This document shows positions 10,894 through 22,054 of a DNA stretch of 64,000 nt, in pieces. The notes below the pieces were generated by a model. The model was not told the origin of the DNA and did no database searches. It was given only the letters and a program-made list of their open reading frames with translations. The translations under genes and the position numbers were made by a program. How positions within the stretch are numbered: position 1 is the stretch's first letter; each line of letters starts with the position of its first letter. The stretch is from Gammaproteobacteria bacterium (GTDB lineage: Bacteria > Pseudomonadota > Gammaproteobacteria > Ga0077536). The stretch spans positions 20,678-84,677 of the forward strand of contig JACKNH010000016.1 of NCBI GenBank assembly GCA_024234975.1, written 5' to 3'.

Positions 10894-10921
10894 GCAAGCA
10901 TTTCACGAGTCGGGAAAGACG

Positions 10922-11437
10922 ATGAACGAAGAAGCCAAGCGAGTCATTAAGAAGTATCCCAACCGACGTCTTTACGATACTCAGGAGAGTAAATACGTCA
11001 CCTTGAATGACGTGCGTAAACTCGTGCTCGAAGGGATTCCGTTCCAGGTAATAGACAAGAAGTCCGACGAGGACATCACGCGCAGCATCCTGCTGCAGAT
11101 CATCATCGAGCAGGAGGAAGGTGGAGAACCGATTTTCTCGACCGACGTCCTGCAACAATTGATCGGGATCTACGGCAATTCGGTAAGGTCGGTCGCATCG
11201 GACTATCTGACGCGCAGCATGCAGATGTTCCGCGAACAGCAGAACCGGTTCGATAACCAGATGGAGGAAGCGTTGAGCGCCAGCCCATTACCGGATGCTG
11301 TGACTGAAATGACCAAGCGCAACATGAAGCTGTGGCGCGAGATGCAGGACGGTTTTTTCAAAGCTGCCGGCCTGGGTATGCGCAAAGACCAGCCAAAGAG
11401 CAGCGGTGGCAACGAGCCGCCATTGGATGACGAGTAA
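10922..11437 (+). CDS. phaR: Polyhydroxyalkanoate synthesis repressor PhaR
   Basis: DNA- and granule-binding regulator of PHA storage, 171 residues. The N-terminal PHB-accumulation DNA-binding domain (about 5-65) carries the very conserved IKKYPNRRLYDT and VTLNDVRKLV motifs; the following region (about 70-125) matches the PHB-binding part. In Cupriavidus and Paracoccus PhaR represses the phasin gene until it is titrated by nascent granules. The open frame extends 15 codons further upstream into the thiolase end, but ATG 10922 starts the conserved domain. Its likely target here is the tandem repeat over the phasin promoter near 13.56 kb. Confidence 0.93.
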   Translation: MNEEAKRVIKKYPNRRLYDTQESKYVTLNDVRKLVLEGIPFQVIDKKSDEDITRSILLQIIIEQEEGGEPIFSTDVLQQLIGIYGNSVRSVASDYLTRSMQMFREQQNRFDNQMEEALSASPLPDAVTEMTKRNMKLWREMQDGFFKAAGLGMRKDQPKSSGGNEPPLDDE

Positions 11438-11480
11438 CAGGCGGGCACCGTGACGCAGTAGCAAACAGCGAGTGAAACAA

Positions 11481-11510
11481 AAAGGGAGCTGAATTCAGCT
11501 CCCTTTTTTT
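11481..11510. terminator. Bidirectional intrinsic terminator between phaR and pckG
   Basis: AAAGGGAGCTGAA is followed directly by its exact complement, giving a 13-bp stem around GAATTC, with a T7 run on the plus side (11504-11510) and an A-rich run on the other. It lies between the convergent phaR and pckG genes and can end transcripts from both sides. Confidence 0.9.
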
Positions 11511-11575
11511 ATCCACTTGTCGGGCGGCGGACTGCCGGTGCCCGATTCGAGCGCCTTGCAGCGGCTCGCCAGTAC

Positions 11576-13339
11576 TCAGGCGGCCTGCTGCGCCTTCAGC
11601 TCGTCAGTGATCCGCTTGAGCTGGGCCTTCAGGGCTTCCGGCAGACGGTCGCCGTAATTATTGAAGTACTCCTCGATGTGCTTCATCTCGGCGTTCCACA
11701 GGTCGGGATGCACGCTGAGCAACTCATCCATGACGCGCTCGTCCATTTTCAACGTATTGACGTCGACTGCTCCCGCTGCCGGCAGATTGCCGATGGGAGT
11801 TCGCACGGCCTCAGTCGAACCCTGGCAGCGATCAACGATCCACTTCAGCACGCGCATGTTGTCGCCAAAGCCCGGCCACAGGAACTTGCCTTGCGCATTT
11901 TTGCGGAACCAGTTGACGTGATAGACCTTGGGCAGGTTGTCGGATTTCTCGGCGAAGCTCAGCCAATGGCGCCAGTAGTCGGCAAAGTTGTAACCACAGA
12001 ACGGCTGCATGGCCATAGGATCACGACGCACCTTGCCAACCTCGCCCACGGCCGCCGCGGTTGTCTCGGACGCACATGCCGCAGCGGTGAACACACCGTG
12101 TTCCCAATCCAGCGCTTCAAATACCAACGGCGCCAGGGCGGCGCGTCGGCCACCGAAAATCAGCGCTGAAATCGGCACGCCTTCCGGCGCATTCGCCTGC
12201 GCCGAGTATGTCGGGCATTGCGCAGCTGAGACGGTGAAGCGGGAATTCGGGTGTGCCGCCGGGCCGTTTTCCTCATCCCATTCGCGGCCTTTCCAATCGA
12301 TCAACTCGTTTGGACGCTCGCCATCCATACCTTCCCACCAGGGCTTGCCGTCTGGCGTGACTGCGACATTGGTATAGATGGTATTGCGGCCCAGGGTCGC
12401 CATGCAGTTGGCGTTGGTCTTGGTGCTGGTGCCGGGCGCGACACCGAAGAAACCGGCTTCCGGATTGATTGCATACAACCGACCGTCCGGTCCGACGTTC
12501 AACCAGGCGATATCGTCACCAACAGTCCAGACCTTCCAACCTTTGAATTCCGCTGGCGGCTGCAACATTGCCAGATTTGTCTTGCCACAGGCAGAGGGAA
12601 ACGCCGCCGCGACATAAGTCGTGTTGCCGGTCGGATCTTCGATACCGAGAATCAACATGTGCTCGGCCAACCAGCCTTCAGTGCGCGCCTGATAACTGGC
12701 GATGCGCAACGCATGGCATTTCTTGCCCAGCAATGCGTTGCCGCCGTAGCCGGAGCCGAAACTCTTGATGGTCAGCTCTTCCGGGAAATGCATGATGAAG
12801 CGGCGATCCGGATTCAAATCACCTACTGAGTGCAGGCCCTTGACGAATGTCCCGGTCGCTTCGATATGCGCCAGAGCTTTTTGGCCCATGCGGGTCATGA
12901 TGCGCATGTTCGCCACGACGTACGGGCTGTCGGTGATTTCAACGCCGGCGCGGGAATATGGTGAACCGTAAGGGCCCATCAGGTAAGGCACGACGTACAT
13001 CGTCCGTCCACGCATGCAGCCACGAAACAGCTCATCCATCTTGGCGTGTGCTTCAGCGGGCGCCATCCAGTGGTTGTTCGGCCCGGCGTCATCACGGTGG
13101 CTGGTACACACAAAGGTGAGGTGTTCCACGCGGGCGACATCGGAAGGGTCCGAGCGATGCAGGTAGCAGTTTGGATGGGTCTCCTGGTTCAATACTTCCA
13201 GCGTGCCATCGGCCACCATCAATTCAACCAGCTGGTCGTTTTCCGCGTCTGACCCGTCACACCATTGAATCCGATCCGGTTGGGTCAATTCCGCGACCTG
13301 TGCGATCCAGTCGCTCAGCTGTTTATTCGACGTTGTCAT
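11576..13339 (-). CDS. pckG: Phosphoenolpyruvate carboxykinase (GTP)
   Basis: GTP-dependent PEP carboxykinase, turning oxaloacetate into phosphoenolpyruvate for gluconeogenesis. The 587-residue protein matches the GTP class (about 600) and not the shorter ATP class. The P-loop appears as FPSACGKTNLA, followed by the metal-binding VGDDIAWL. The guanine-site region is rich in aromatic and Asn residues, including the motif FGDNMRVLKW. The ATG at 13339 has GGGAG about 11 bases upstream; an earlier ATG at 13357 is possible but would overlap that site. Convergent with phaR and divergent from the phasin gene. It fits growth on acetate or other C2 units together with acs. Confidence 0.95.
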   Translation of the reverse strand: MTTSNKQLSDWIAQVAELTQPDRIQWCDGSDAENDQLVELMVADGTLEVLNQETHPNCYLHRSDPSDVARVEHLTFVCTSHRDDAGPNNHWMAPAEAHAKMDELFRGCMRGRTMYVVPYLMGPYGSPYSRAGVEITDSPYVVANMRIMTRMGQKALAHIEATGTFVKGLHSVGDLNPDRRFIMHFPEELTIKSFGSGYGGNALLGKKCHALRIASYQARTEGWLAEHMLILGIEDPTGNTTYVAAAFPSACGKTNLAMLQPPAEFKGWKVWTVGDDIAWLNVGPDGRLYAINPEAGFFGVAPGTSTKTNANCMATLGRNTIYTNVAVTPDGKPWWEGMDGERPNELIDWKGREWDEENGPAAHPNSRFTVSAAQCPTYSAQANAPEGVPISALIFGGRRAALAPLVFEALDWEHGVFTAAACASETTAAAVGEVGKVRRDPMAMQPFCGYNFADYWRHWLSFAEKSDNLPKVYHVNWFRKNAQGKFLWPGFGDNMRVLKWIVDRCQGSTEAVRTPIGNLPAAGAVDVNTLKMDERVMDELLSVHPDLWNAEMKHIEEYFNNYGDRLPEALKAQLKRITDELKAQQAA

Positions 13340-13537
13340 GCTATGCGGCTCTCCCATTTGAAGCTATGAATTCATGGCGTTATCGGCCGGGCGTCGGATT
13401 GCGGGCAGCGAACGACGCGGAAAGGGCGTGATCCTAGCCGACGGGGTGATTCATGGGAAGTTGAACTGCCCGGGCATTTGACCGAAGCGGGCGAGAATTG
13501 GCAGTTTTTATCTATCTGGAAATTTGCTGCACCAATG

Positions 13538-13593
13538 TTGACTTCGCTCTGCCAGCGAGCTATGCTGCGACGCAACAATGCTGTATCGCAACA
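13538..13593 (+). promoter_or_regulatory. Phasin promoter overlapped by a tandem 16-bp operator candidate
   Basis: TTGACT (13538-13543), a 17-bp spacer and TATGCT (13561-13566) make a plausible sigma-70 promoter. Two directly adjacent 16-mers of the form ATGCTGnnnCGCAACA (13562-13577 and 13578-13593) cover the -10 element and the expected start site. Each unit is a TGC...GCA dyad. The placement is what a repressor would need, and PhaR, known to repress phasin genes through TGC-rich sites, is encoded 2.1 kb away. This lies in the 340-bp region (13340-13679) between divergent pckG and the phasin gene, which holds nothing else I can name. Confidence 0.55.
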
Positions 13594-13679
13594 AGCTGAG
13601 CTTCCCCGCCCCCGAAAAGGCGGGATTCGACCCGCCGGTTGCCCCTGGACCGGATTATCAACAATTGCAGGAGAGCACT

Positions 13680-14072
13680 ATGGATACCTCAACCTACGCA
13701 GCAACGATGGAAAAATGCAGCAAGGCCGCGATGGAAGCCATGACCGAACTGGGCGAAATCAACGCCGAAATATTCGCTGAAGTCACCACTGCCCAGCGCG
13801 CACTGCTGAGCGACCTGACCGGCATCGGCACCGACGCGATGGAAAAAGCCAAAAAAATCAAAGGCTTTGATGACGTTTTCTCCACCAACAGCGGTTTTTT
13901 CTCCGCTTACAACGACACCATGCTGGGTTCTGCCCGCGCGATGGCGGACATCATGATGTCCTCGCGTGACAAGTACCAGGGCTGGTTCGAAAAGAGCGTC
14001 AAGTCGGCCAGTGAAACGGCACCTGCGTTTTCAGTCGTCACGGACCTGTTGCCGAAGAAGAAAGTAGCCTGA
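13680..14072 (+). CDS. phaP: Phasin (PHA granule-associated protein)
   Basis: A 130-residue protein matching the phasin family: small, largely helical, Ala/Met/Glu-rich, with alternating amphipathic stretches and a lysine-rich tail. Phasins coat polyhydroxyalkanoate granules, controlling their number and size. The start at ATG 13680 has AGGAG seven bases upstream; the frame remains open upstream, but that part is Pro-rich and lacks phasin character. It is transcribed towards phaC and lies between pckG and the PHA synthase genes. The tandem repeat over its promoter suggests PhaR repression. Confidence 0.85.
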   Translation: MDTSTYAATMEKCSKAAMEAMTELGEINAEIFAEVTTAQRALLSDLTGIGTDAMEKAKKIKGFDDVFSTNSGFFSAYNDTMLGSARAMADIMMSSRDKYQGWFEKSVKSASETAPAFSVVTDLLPKKKVA

Positions 14073-14143
14073 GCAAGGCTGGGCGGTTTTCGAGCGCGAT
14101 AACAATGACACGAACGCGCAAGCCCAACTAGAGATTCGAAATC

Positions 14144-14167
14144 CGCCCGGGGCACGCAGCCCGGGCG
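14144..14167. terminator. Hairpin between convergent phasin and phaC genes
   Basis: CGCCCGGG (14144-14151) pairs with CCCGGGCG (14160-14167) around an 8-base loop, between the phasin stop and the phaC stop. The downstream U tract is weak on both sides. It may serve either transcript. Confidence 0.45.
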
Positions 14168-14188
14168 CACTTCTTTGCCCTGCGTCAA

Positions 14189-15241
14189 TCAGTCGCGGGC
14201 GCGCAGCCAGTCACCAATGGCGGGCGGCAACATCGCCCGCGCACGTCCACTGACATAGATACCTACATGACCCCCGGGAAATTCCAGTTCCTGGTAGTCC
14301 AGCGACCCGACATGGGCCGACAGCGCCCGTGAAGCCGCCGGCGGCACCAGGTGGTCATCCCTCGCGTAGATATTCAGAATCGGCAGCTCCAGCGTCGACA
14401 AGTCCACCGCTTCACCGCCGATCAACAGCTCGCCCTTCACCAATGCATTGCGCTGATAACACGCGCCAACAAACTCGGCGAATGCGGTGCCGGCGAGATC
14501 CGGACTATCGAAAATCCACTTTTCCATGCGCATGAAATTTCGCAACGCGTCCTCATCATCGCCGAGGTCCAGCAGGTCGAGGTATTTCTGAGCCACCAGT
14601 TTGAATGGCTTCAACGACAGGAACATCGCGTTGAGCATATCTCCCGAAACATTGCCGCAGCATTGCACGATGTTATCGATATCGATGTGCCGCACGAGAT
14701 GACTCAGCAGGTCGCCGGGCGTTTGAAAATCGACCGGCGTAACCGTCGTGATCAGATTGGCGACACGTTGGCGATGCAGGGCCGTATAGCAAAGGCTGAA
14801 CGTGCCACCCTGACATATCCCCAACAGGTTGATACTTTCCACACCACAACGGCGGCGAACCACATCCACGCAGTGGTCAAGGTAGCCATTGATGTAATCG
14901 TTCAGGGAAAGTCCGCGATCCGCGCCGTCTGGGTAACCCCAATCCAGGAGATAAACATCGATGCCCTGCTCGAGCAGCCCTTGAATCAGACTGCGCCCGG
15001 GCTGCAAATCCGCCATGTACGGTCGATTGACCAACGCATAAACGATCAGCAGCGGCCGCTTCACCGTCTGCTCCGTCAGGGCCTGGTACCGGTATAACGT
15101 GACTTTCTGCTCGCGGTAGATGGCACGGCGTTCACAGGCACCGACGCTCACTTCACCAAGGTTCTTCAGGGCGCTGTAACTGCTGGTGGCCTGTGCCGCC
15201 AGTTGCGCCAGATCCTGGACGAAATCCGCTGGCTGCTTCAT
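14189..15241 (-). CDS. phaC: Class III poly(3-hydroxyalkanoate) synthase, subunit PhaC
   Basis: The catalytic subunit polymerises (R)-3-hydroxyacyl-CoA into PHA. With 350 residues it has the short class III length (class I enzymes are near 590). The alpha/beta-hydrolase triad is visible: Cys143 in the lipase-like box GICQGG, Asp295/296 in YARDDHLVPP and His325 in GGHVG, close to C149/D302/H331 of the Allochromatium enzyme. The ATG abuts the stop codon of phaE (TAAATG), so the two are translationally coupled, as expected for subunits of one complex. Confidence 0.96.
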   Translation of the reverse strand: MKQPADFVQDLAQLAAQATSSYSALKNLGEVSVGACERRAIYREQKVTLYRYQALTEQTVKRPLLIVYALVNRPYMADLQPGRSLIQGLLEQGIDVYLLDWGYPDGADRGLSLNDYINGYLDHCVDVVRRRCGVESINLLGICQGGTFSLCYTALHRQRVANLITTVTPVDFQTPGDLLSHLVRHIDIDNIVQCCGNVSGDMLNAMFLSLKPFKLVAQKYLDLLDLGDDEDALRNFMRMEKWIFDSPDLAGTAFAEFVGACYQRNALVKGELLIGGEAVDLSTLELPILNIYARDDHLVPPAASRALSAHVGSLDYQELEFPGGHVGIYVSGRARAMLPPAIGDWLRARD

Positions 15242-16346
15242 TTACAGGTTACTGATATCCCATTCGAATGCGGTTTCCACATCCGACCTGGACTGCGCGG
15301 AGCGCTGGGGTTTGGGTCGGGACCCGGCAGCTACTTTGCCAACCTTTCGCTGCTGCGTCGCCGACGATTTTGCCTTCGGGCGCGTCGTGCTTGCTTTGCT
15401 GCGCGATGCTGGCACCGACAAAGTCTCAGCAGCTGACACCAATTCGCTGTCGTTGCTCTCGCCAGCCGCCGTTGCGGACGCCGATGCGCGCTGCAACGCG
15501 ACCAGCTCCCGGCGCAGACCGCTGACATCATCATTGAGTTGCAGAATCGCCGCGGCAACCTGGTCAGGAACCTGGGCCTGAACCTCGCGGGCTTGCGCGA
15601 CCACCTCGGAAAGGTCGGTCAGTCGCTGCTCCAGCGTCGTCAGACGCGGTGATATTCCGTCGGTTGCCGCTTCCGCTACCGGATCAATTTCTGCAGGGGC
15701 ACGCCGCCCGCTTGCCAACGTGGTGAGTCGCTGGTGGATGCCGTCGATTTCCTTTCTGCCGGGCAGATTCAGCGCCGCCAGCACGTCATCGGTCAGGCCG
15801 GCCCATGCCCGCCGCAGGTCCATCAGTCGATTGATGGTATCGCCGTAGAGGACTGAATATTCCTCGGTCAGGACCCTTGCCTGGTAGATACTCTCCAGCT
15901 TGTCCGTCCACCGCTTATGCAATTCCTTGAGGCCGAACGAGTCGCTGTGTGGCGCTTGCGCCAGGTCTTCGGCGAATTCACGCCAGGCCTGACCAATGAG
16001 TTCCGAATGAACCACACGCAACCGGCCACTGGCCTGCTGCCAGCCCATGCGTGCACGCTCAATCGCCTGCAACTTCAGCTGCCACTCCCGCATGACGCCC
16101 AGTGCCGGTGCGTCCGCAGCCGCCGGCCAGTACCGGTGCAGCAACTCGCTGAATTCCTCGAGCGGTCCGGTCGGCAACATGGATTCCAATGACGCAGAGG
16201 CCAGCTTCTGCATGCGCTCGGTGTATGCGGTGAAGTGCGCATACAACTGTTCCGGCCCGGCATCGCCGGGTGCGGTGCGGGCGATGTCTTCCCACAGCGT
16301 GCCGAAGCGCAGCAGGCTTTCCAGGTACTGCGCGAACGACGATGTA

Positions 16347-18287
<1,941 letters not shown>

Positions 18288-18503
18288 GCAGTGCACTCCT
18301 TACGCTGACGCGTATGTCTCAAATCGTGGCCTCTGCCAGCGGCGGCGTTCGCGGGCCGTGAATACGGCCGGATGGTATCACACAGGCCTGAGACGGTAGA
18401 GATCGCCATGTGGTGCAAGCGATGGACACACGCAACTCACGTTTGCCGGGTTCCGGCTATAATTCGCCACTGACTCATCACATCGGAAATTTCGCCCGCA
18501 CCT

Positions 18504-19499
18504 ATGTCAAACGAACTCTCCACCGCTATCCGCGCCGTCAGTCTTGCCTGTGCCGTCACAAGACGTGTCCAGGCCGACCTCAAGACCATTGCCGAAATGA
18601 CCAAGGATGATCGCAGCCCGGTGACCGTGGCCGATTTCGCCGCCCAGGCCGTAGTCGCCCATGCGCTGTGTGCGCTGCCCGAACCATTGCGCATGGTGGG
18701 CGAGGAATCCAGCCATGCGTTGCGCGACGACACACAAAGCGCACTGCGGGCTGCCGTCACCCGCGCGGTAGCCGGTGTCTGGAGCGATGCTGACGATGCC
18801 GCAGTGATGGATGCTATCGATCTCGGCAATCACGATGCCAGCAGCGACAGCTACTGGACGCTGGACCCGGTGGATGGCACAAAAGGCTTCATCCGCGGTC
18901 AGCAATACGCCATTTCACTGGCGCGCATCGAGAACGGTCACGTAGTGCTGGGTGTGTTGGGTTGTCCGAATCTGAGCGCTGATTTCGCCGCCGACTTCAA
19001 TTCTCCCGACCCGCACGGCTGCCTGTTTTACGCGACACTCGGCGGCGGAACCTTCACGATGCCGGCTGACAACATCGACGCTCCTCCCCAACAGGTGCGG
19101 GCACGCGAAACCGCGGAAGGCCAGATCCAGGTTTGCGAATCGGTCGAGGCAGCGCATTCCAAGCAGGACGATAGCGCAGCCATCGTCGCCAGTCTCGGTG
19201 GCGCCGGCACTCCTGCGCGCCTGGACAGCCAGTGCAAGTACGCGGTGGTTGCACGAGGCCAGGCCGATGCCTACCTGCGCCTGCCCACGCGCAAAGGTTA
19301 CATGGAAAAGATATGGGACCATGCAGCCGGTGCATTGGTCGCCAGCGAAGCAGGCGCAATCGTGACCGACATCACCGGTGCACCACTGGACTTCAGTCAC
19401 GGCACCACGCTTGCTGGCAATCGTGGTGTCATCTGCGCCAGCAGCGTCTACCACGCGAAGATTATTCAAGTAATCGGCGAACTGGGCCTTGCAGGCTGA
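18504..19499 (+). CDS. 3'(2'),5'-bisphosphate nucleotidase-like (inositol monophosphatase family)
   Basis: A 331-residue member of the Mg-dependent, Li-sensitive phosphatase family. The metal-binding motif LDPVDGTKGFIRG lies mid-protein, GEES at about 71-74 supplies the upstream acidic ligand, and EKIWDHAAG supplies the C-terminal aspartate. Length and the KGFIRG variant fit the Hal2/SAL1-type nucleotidases, which hydrolyse 3'-phosphoadenosine 5'-phosphate from sulfate assimilation, better than the about 250-residue CysQ. Divergent from acs; a TATAAT at 18458-18463 may be its -10 element. The substrate is an inference from family. Confidence 0.8.
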   Translation: MSNELSTAIRAVSLACAVTRRVQADLKTIAEMTKDDRSPVTVADFAAQAVVAHALCALPEPLRMVGEESSHALRDDTQSALRAAVTRAVAGVWSDADDAAVMDAIDLGNHDASSDSYWTLDPVDGTKGFIRGQQYAISLARIENGHVVLGVLGCPNLSADFAADFNSPDPHGCLFYATLGGGTFTMPADNIDAPPQQVRARETAEGQIQVCESVEAAHSKQDDSAAIVASLGGAGTPARLDSQCKYAVVARGQADAYLRLPTRKGYMEKIWDHAAGALVASEAGAIVTDITGAPLDFSHGTTLAGNRGVICASSVYHAKIIQVIGELGLAG

Positions 19500-19588
19500 T
19501 GGCGCACTGCCTGCCACCAATTCTCACATCGGATGTGAGCAGCAATTTCCGCTGCAGCGGCTGATCGACGCCGTCGTCATGGGTTTCA

Positions 19589-21214
19589 ATGTCCGCCGAC
19601 GATAATTACGATTACCTCATCGTCGGCGGCGGCACCGCCGGCTGCGTGCTTGCCAATCGGCTGTCGGCAAAGCCCGACGTCCGGGTTGCCATGCTGGAAG
19701 CCGGCGGCAAGGATGATTACTTCTGGATCGACATCCCCGTCGGCTACCTGTTCACGATCGGCAACCCGCGCACCGACTGGTGTTACAAGACGGCCGCCGA
19801 ACCTGGTCTGAATGGTCGCAGCATCGGTTATGCCCGCGGCAAGGTCCTGGGTGGCTGTTCGTCAATCAATGCAATGATCTACATGCGCGGGCAGGCCGCC
19901 GACTACGATCACTGGGCGGCCATGGGCAATCCCGGCTGGTCGTGGCAGGACGTGCTTCCGGTTTTCAAGCGCAGTGAAAATTACCAGCATGGCGCGGACG
20001 AGTTTCATGGCGCGGCCGGTGAGCTGCGCGTGGAAGAGCGTCGGGTCGACTGGGACATTCTTGATGCCTGGCGCGATGCCGCTGCCCAGTACGGCATACC
20101 CGCGATTGCTGAATTCAATCGCGGCGACAATTCAGGCACGGCCTACTTTCAGATGAATCAGCGACGCGGGCGACGGTGGAGCGTGACCCGGGCGTTTCTC
20201 GATCCCGTTCGCGCACGGCCCAACCTCACCGTGTTCACAAACGCACACGTGCAGAAGATTCATATCAACATTGGTGACAATGGGCGACGTGCTACCGGTG
20301 TAACGTTTCGCGATAGCAAAGGGGGTCCGCCGCGGACGCTTGCTGCGCGACGCGGCGTCGTTCTCACCGCAGGCGCTATCGGGTCACCGCAACTACTTCA
20401 AGTGTCGGGAATCGGTAACACCGACGACCTCGCCACCATCGGCGTTCAACCCGTGCATCATCTGCCGGGCGTCGGTGGCAATCTGCACGATCACCTGCAG
20501 ATCCGTATGGTCTGGCAGTTGAGCAATGCACTCACAATGAATGATCTGGCACGCACGCTCGGTGGCAGAATGAAGATGGCGTTACAGTATTTTTTGTTCC
20601 GTCGCGGGCCGATGACCATGCCGCCGTCACAGCTCGGCGCATTCGCCCGCAGTGATACCGGGCTGGCGCATGCGGACCTCGAATGGCATGTGCAACCTTT
20701 GTCCTTGGACCGCTTCGGTGAACCGTTGCACCCGTATTCCGCGATCACGCCAGCGGTGTGCGATTTGCGCCCGACGAGCCGCGGCCACGTGCGCATCACC
20801 ACGCCGGACAGCCAGGTGGCCCCGGAAATCCGCTTGAACTACCTGACAACGGAGCGCGACCGCGCGGTGGCGGCCAAGGGCATGCGGATGACACGCGACA
20901 TCATGGCGCAGCCGGCGTTGGCACCGTTTGCGCCCAGCGAATTACGCCCCGGTCCGGCAGTGGCCTCCGATGAAGCACTCGCAGCCGCCGCTGGCGATCT
21001 CGGCACCACGATATTTCATCCCGTCGGCACCTGCCGCATGGGGCCGGCTACGGATGACGGCGCAGTGGTCGATCACCGCCTGCGCGTTCATGGTATCGAT
21101 GGACTTTATGTGGCCGACGCATCCATCATGCCGCGAATCACCTCTGGTAATACCCACGCTCCCACGGTAATGATTGCAGAGAAAGCGGCAGCGATGATCG
21201 ATGAAGCGAATTGA
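19589..21214 (+). CDS. GMC family oxidoreductase (choline dehydrogenase-like)
   Basis: FAD-dependent alcohol oxidoreductase of 541 residues. The N-terminus has the Rossmann motif DYLIVGGGTAGCVLANRLS, followed by GRSIGYARGKVLGGCSSINAM (GMC signature 1) and the second signature GAIGSPQLLQVSGIG. The conserved catalytic histidine is in TIFHPVGTCRMG and the end region is ITSGNTHAPTVMIAEKAA. These enzymes oxidise choline, glycol ethers or aliphatic alcohols; the sequence does not show which. No betaine-aldehyde dehydrogenase is adjacent, so a BetA role is not supported. It follows the phosphatase gene by 89 bp on the same strand. Confidence 0.88.
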   Translation: MSADDNYDYLIVGGGTAGCVLANRLSAKPDVRVAMLEAGGKDDYFWIDIPVGYLFTIGNPRTDWCYKTAAEPGLNGRSIGYARGKVLGGCSSINAMIYMRGQAADYDHWAAMGNPGWSWQDVLPVFKRSENYQHGADEFHGAAGELRVEERRVDWDILDAWRDAAAQYGIPAIAEFNRGDNSGTAYFQMNQRRGRRWSVTRAFLDPVRARPNLTVFTNAHVQKIHINIGDNGRRATGVTFRDSKGGPPRTLAARRGVVLTAGAIGSPQLLQVSGIGNTDDLATIGVQPVHHLPGVGGNLHDHLQIRMVWQLSNALTMNDLARTLGGRMKMALQYFLFRRGPMTMPPSQLGAFARSDTGLAHADLEWHVQPLSLDRFGEPLHPYSAITPAVCDLRPTSRGHVRITTPDSQVAPEIRLNYLTTERDRAVAAKGMRMTRDIMAQPALAPFAPSELRPGPAVASDEALAAAAGDLGTTIFHPVGTCRMGPATDDGAVVDHRLRVHGIDGLYVADASIMPRITSGNTHAPTVMIAEKAAAMIDEAN

Positions 21215-21253
21215 CGTACTCTCACTCCAGCAACTTTGGATAACCACGGCACA

Positions 21254-21997
21254 ATGACTACGCAAGACACCGATCTTCCATCACCTGTACGCGGCAGACA
21301 TTACCGCTACTTCGATCTGCTGATGGCTGCCTTCGTGGCAGTGCTGTTGTGCTCCAATCTGATCGGGCCGGCGAAGGTCGGCGTATTGAATCTTCCGTTT
21401 GTCGGCGGCGACATCAATTTCGGTGCGGGCAACCTGTTTTTCCCGTTGAGCTACATCTTCGGTGATGTACTGACAGAAGTGTACGGCTACGCGCGTACCC
21501 GCAAGGTCATCTGGGCAGGCTTCGCCGCGATGTTGTTCGCCACGGTGATGGCCTGGGTCATTATTCATTTGCCGGTGTCGCCCAGCGAACCGTTCAACGC
21601 TGTGTTGCAGCCGGCACTGGAAACCGTATTCGGCAGCACCTGGCGTATCGTCTGTGCATCAATGGTTGCATTCTGGGCGGGGGACTTCGTCAACTCGTTC
21701 GTCATGGCCAAAATGAAACTGCTGACGCGCGGCCGCTGGTTATGGACCCGGACCATCGGTTCAACGATCGTCGGCCAGGGGATGGACAGCCTGATCTTTT
21801 ACCCCATCGCGTTCCTGGGGATCTGGTCGACCTCGACCGTACTCGCCGTGATGTTGTTCAACTGGATATTCAAAGTCGGCATCGAGGTGCTGATGACACC
21901 GTTCACCTACGCGCTGGTCGGCACCCTCAAACGCGCCGAGCAGGAAGACTTCTACGATACCGACACCGACTTCACGCCGTTCTCATTGAAGGACTGA
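21254..21997 (+). CDS. yhhQ: Queuosine precursor transporter (YhhQ family)
   Basis: A 247-residue inner-membrane protein with about six hydrophobic spans, matching the YhhQ/QPTR family that imports queuosine precursors such as preQ0/preQ1. Recognisable parts are the GGDINFGAGNLFFPLSYI segment with the following DVLTEVYGY motif, FWAGDFVNSFVMAKMK, and the end of the last span, MTPFTYALVG. The frame can begin at TTG 21236, but ATG 21254 is the likelier start. The end is convergent with the flavocytochrome operon. No queuosine biosynthesis gene is adjacent. Confidence 0.88.
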   Translation: MTTQDTDLPSPVRGRHYRYFDLLMAAFVAVLLCSNLIGPAKVGVLNLPFVGGDINFGAGNLFFPLSYIFGDVLTEVYGYARTRKVIWAGFAAMLFATVMAWVIIHLPVSPSEPFNAVLQPALETVFGSTWRIVCASMVAFWAGDFVNSFVMAKMKLLTRGRWLWTRTIGSTIVGQGMDSLIFYPIAFLGIWSTSTVLAVMLFNWIFKVGIEVLMTPFTYALVGTLKRAEQEDFYDTDTDFTPFSLKD

Positions 21998-22006
21998 TCT
22001 CCAACC

Positions 22007-22037
22007 GGACGGCGCGCCATTAACGGTCGCGCCGTCC
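22007..22037. terminator. Hairpin between convergent yhhQ and flavoprotein genes
   Basis: GGACGGCGCG (22007-22016) pairs perfectly with CGCGCCGTCC (22028-22037) around an 11-base loop. It lies in the 57-bp gap between two convergent genes, so it is probably a shared terminator, although no long U tract follows on either strand. Confidence 0.6.
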
Positions 22038-22054
22038 AAAGACGGGTTTTGACT

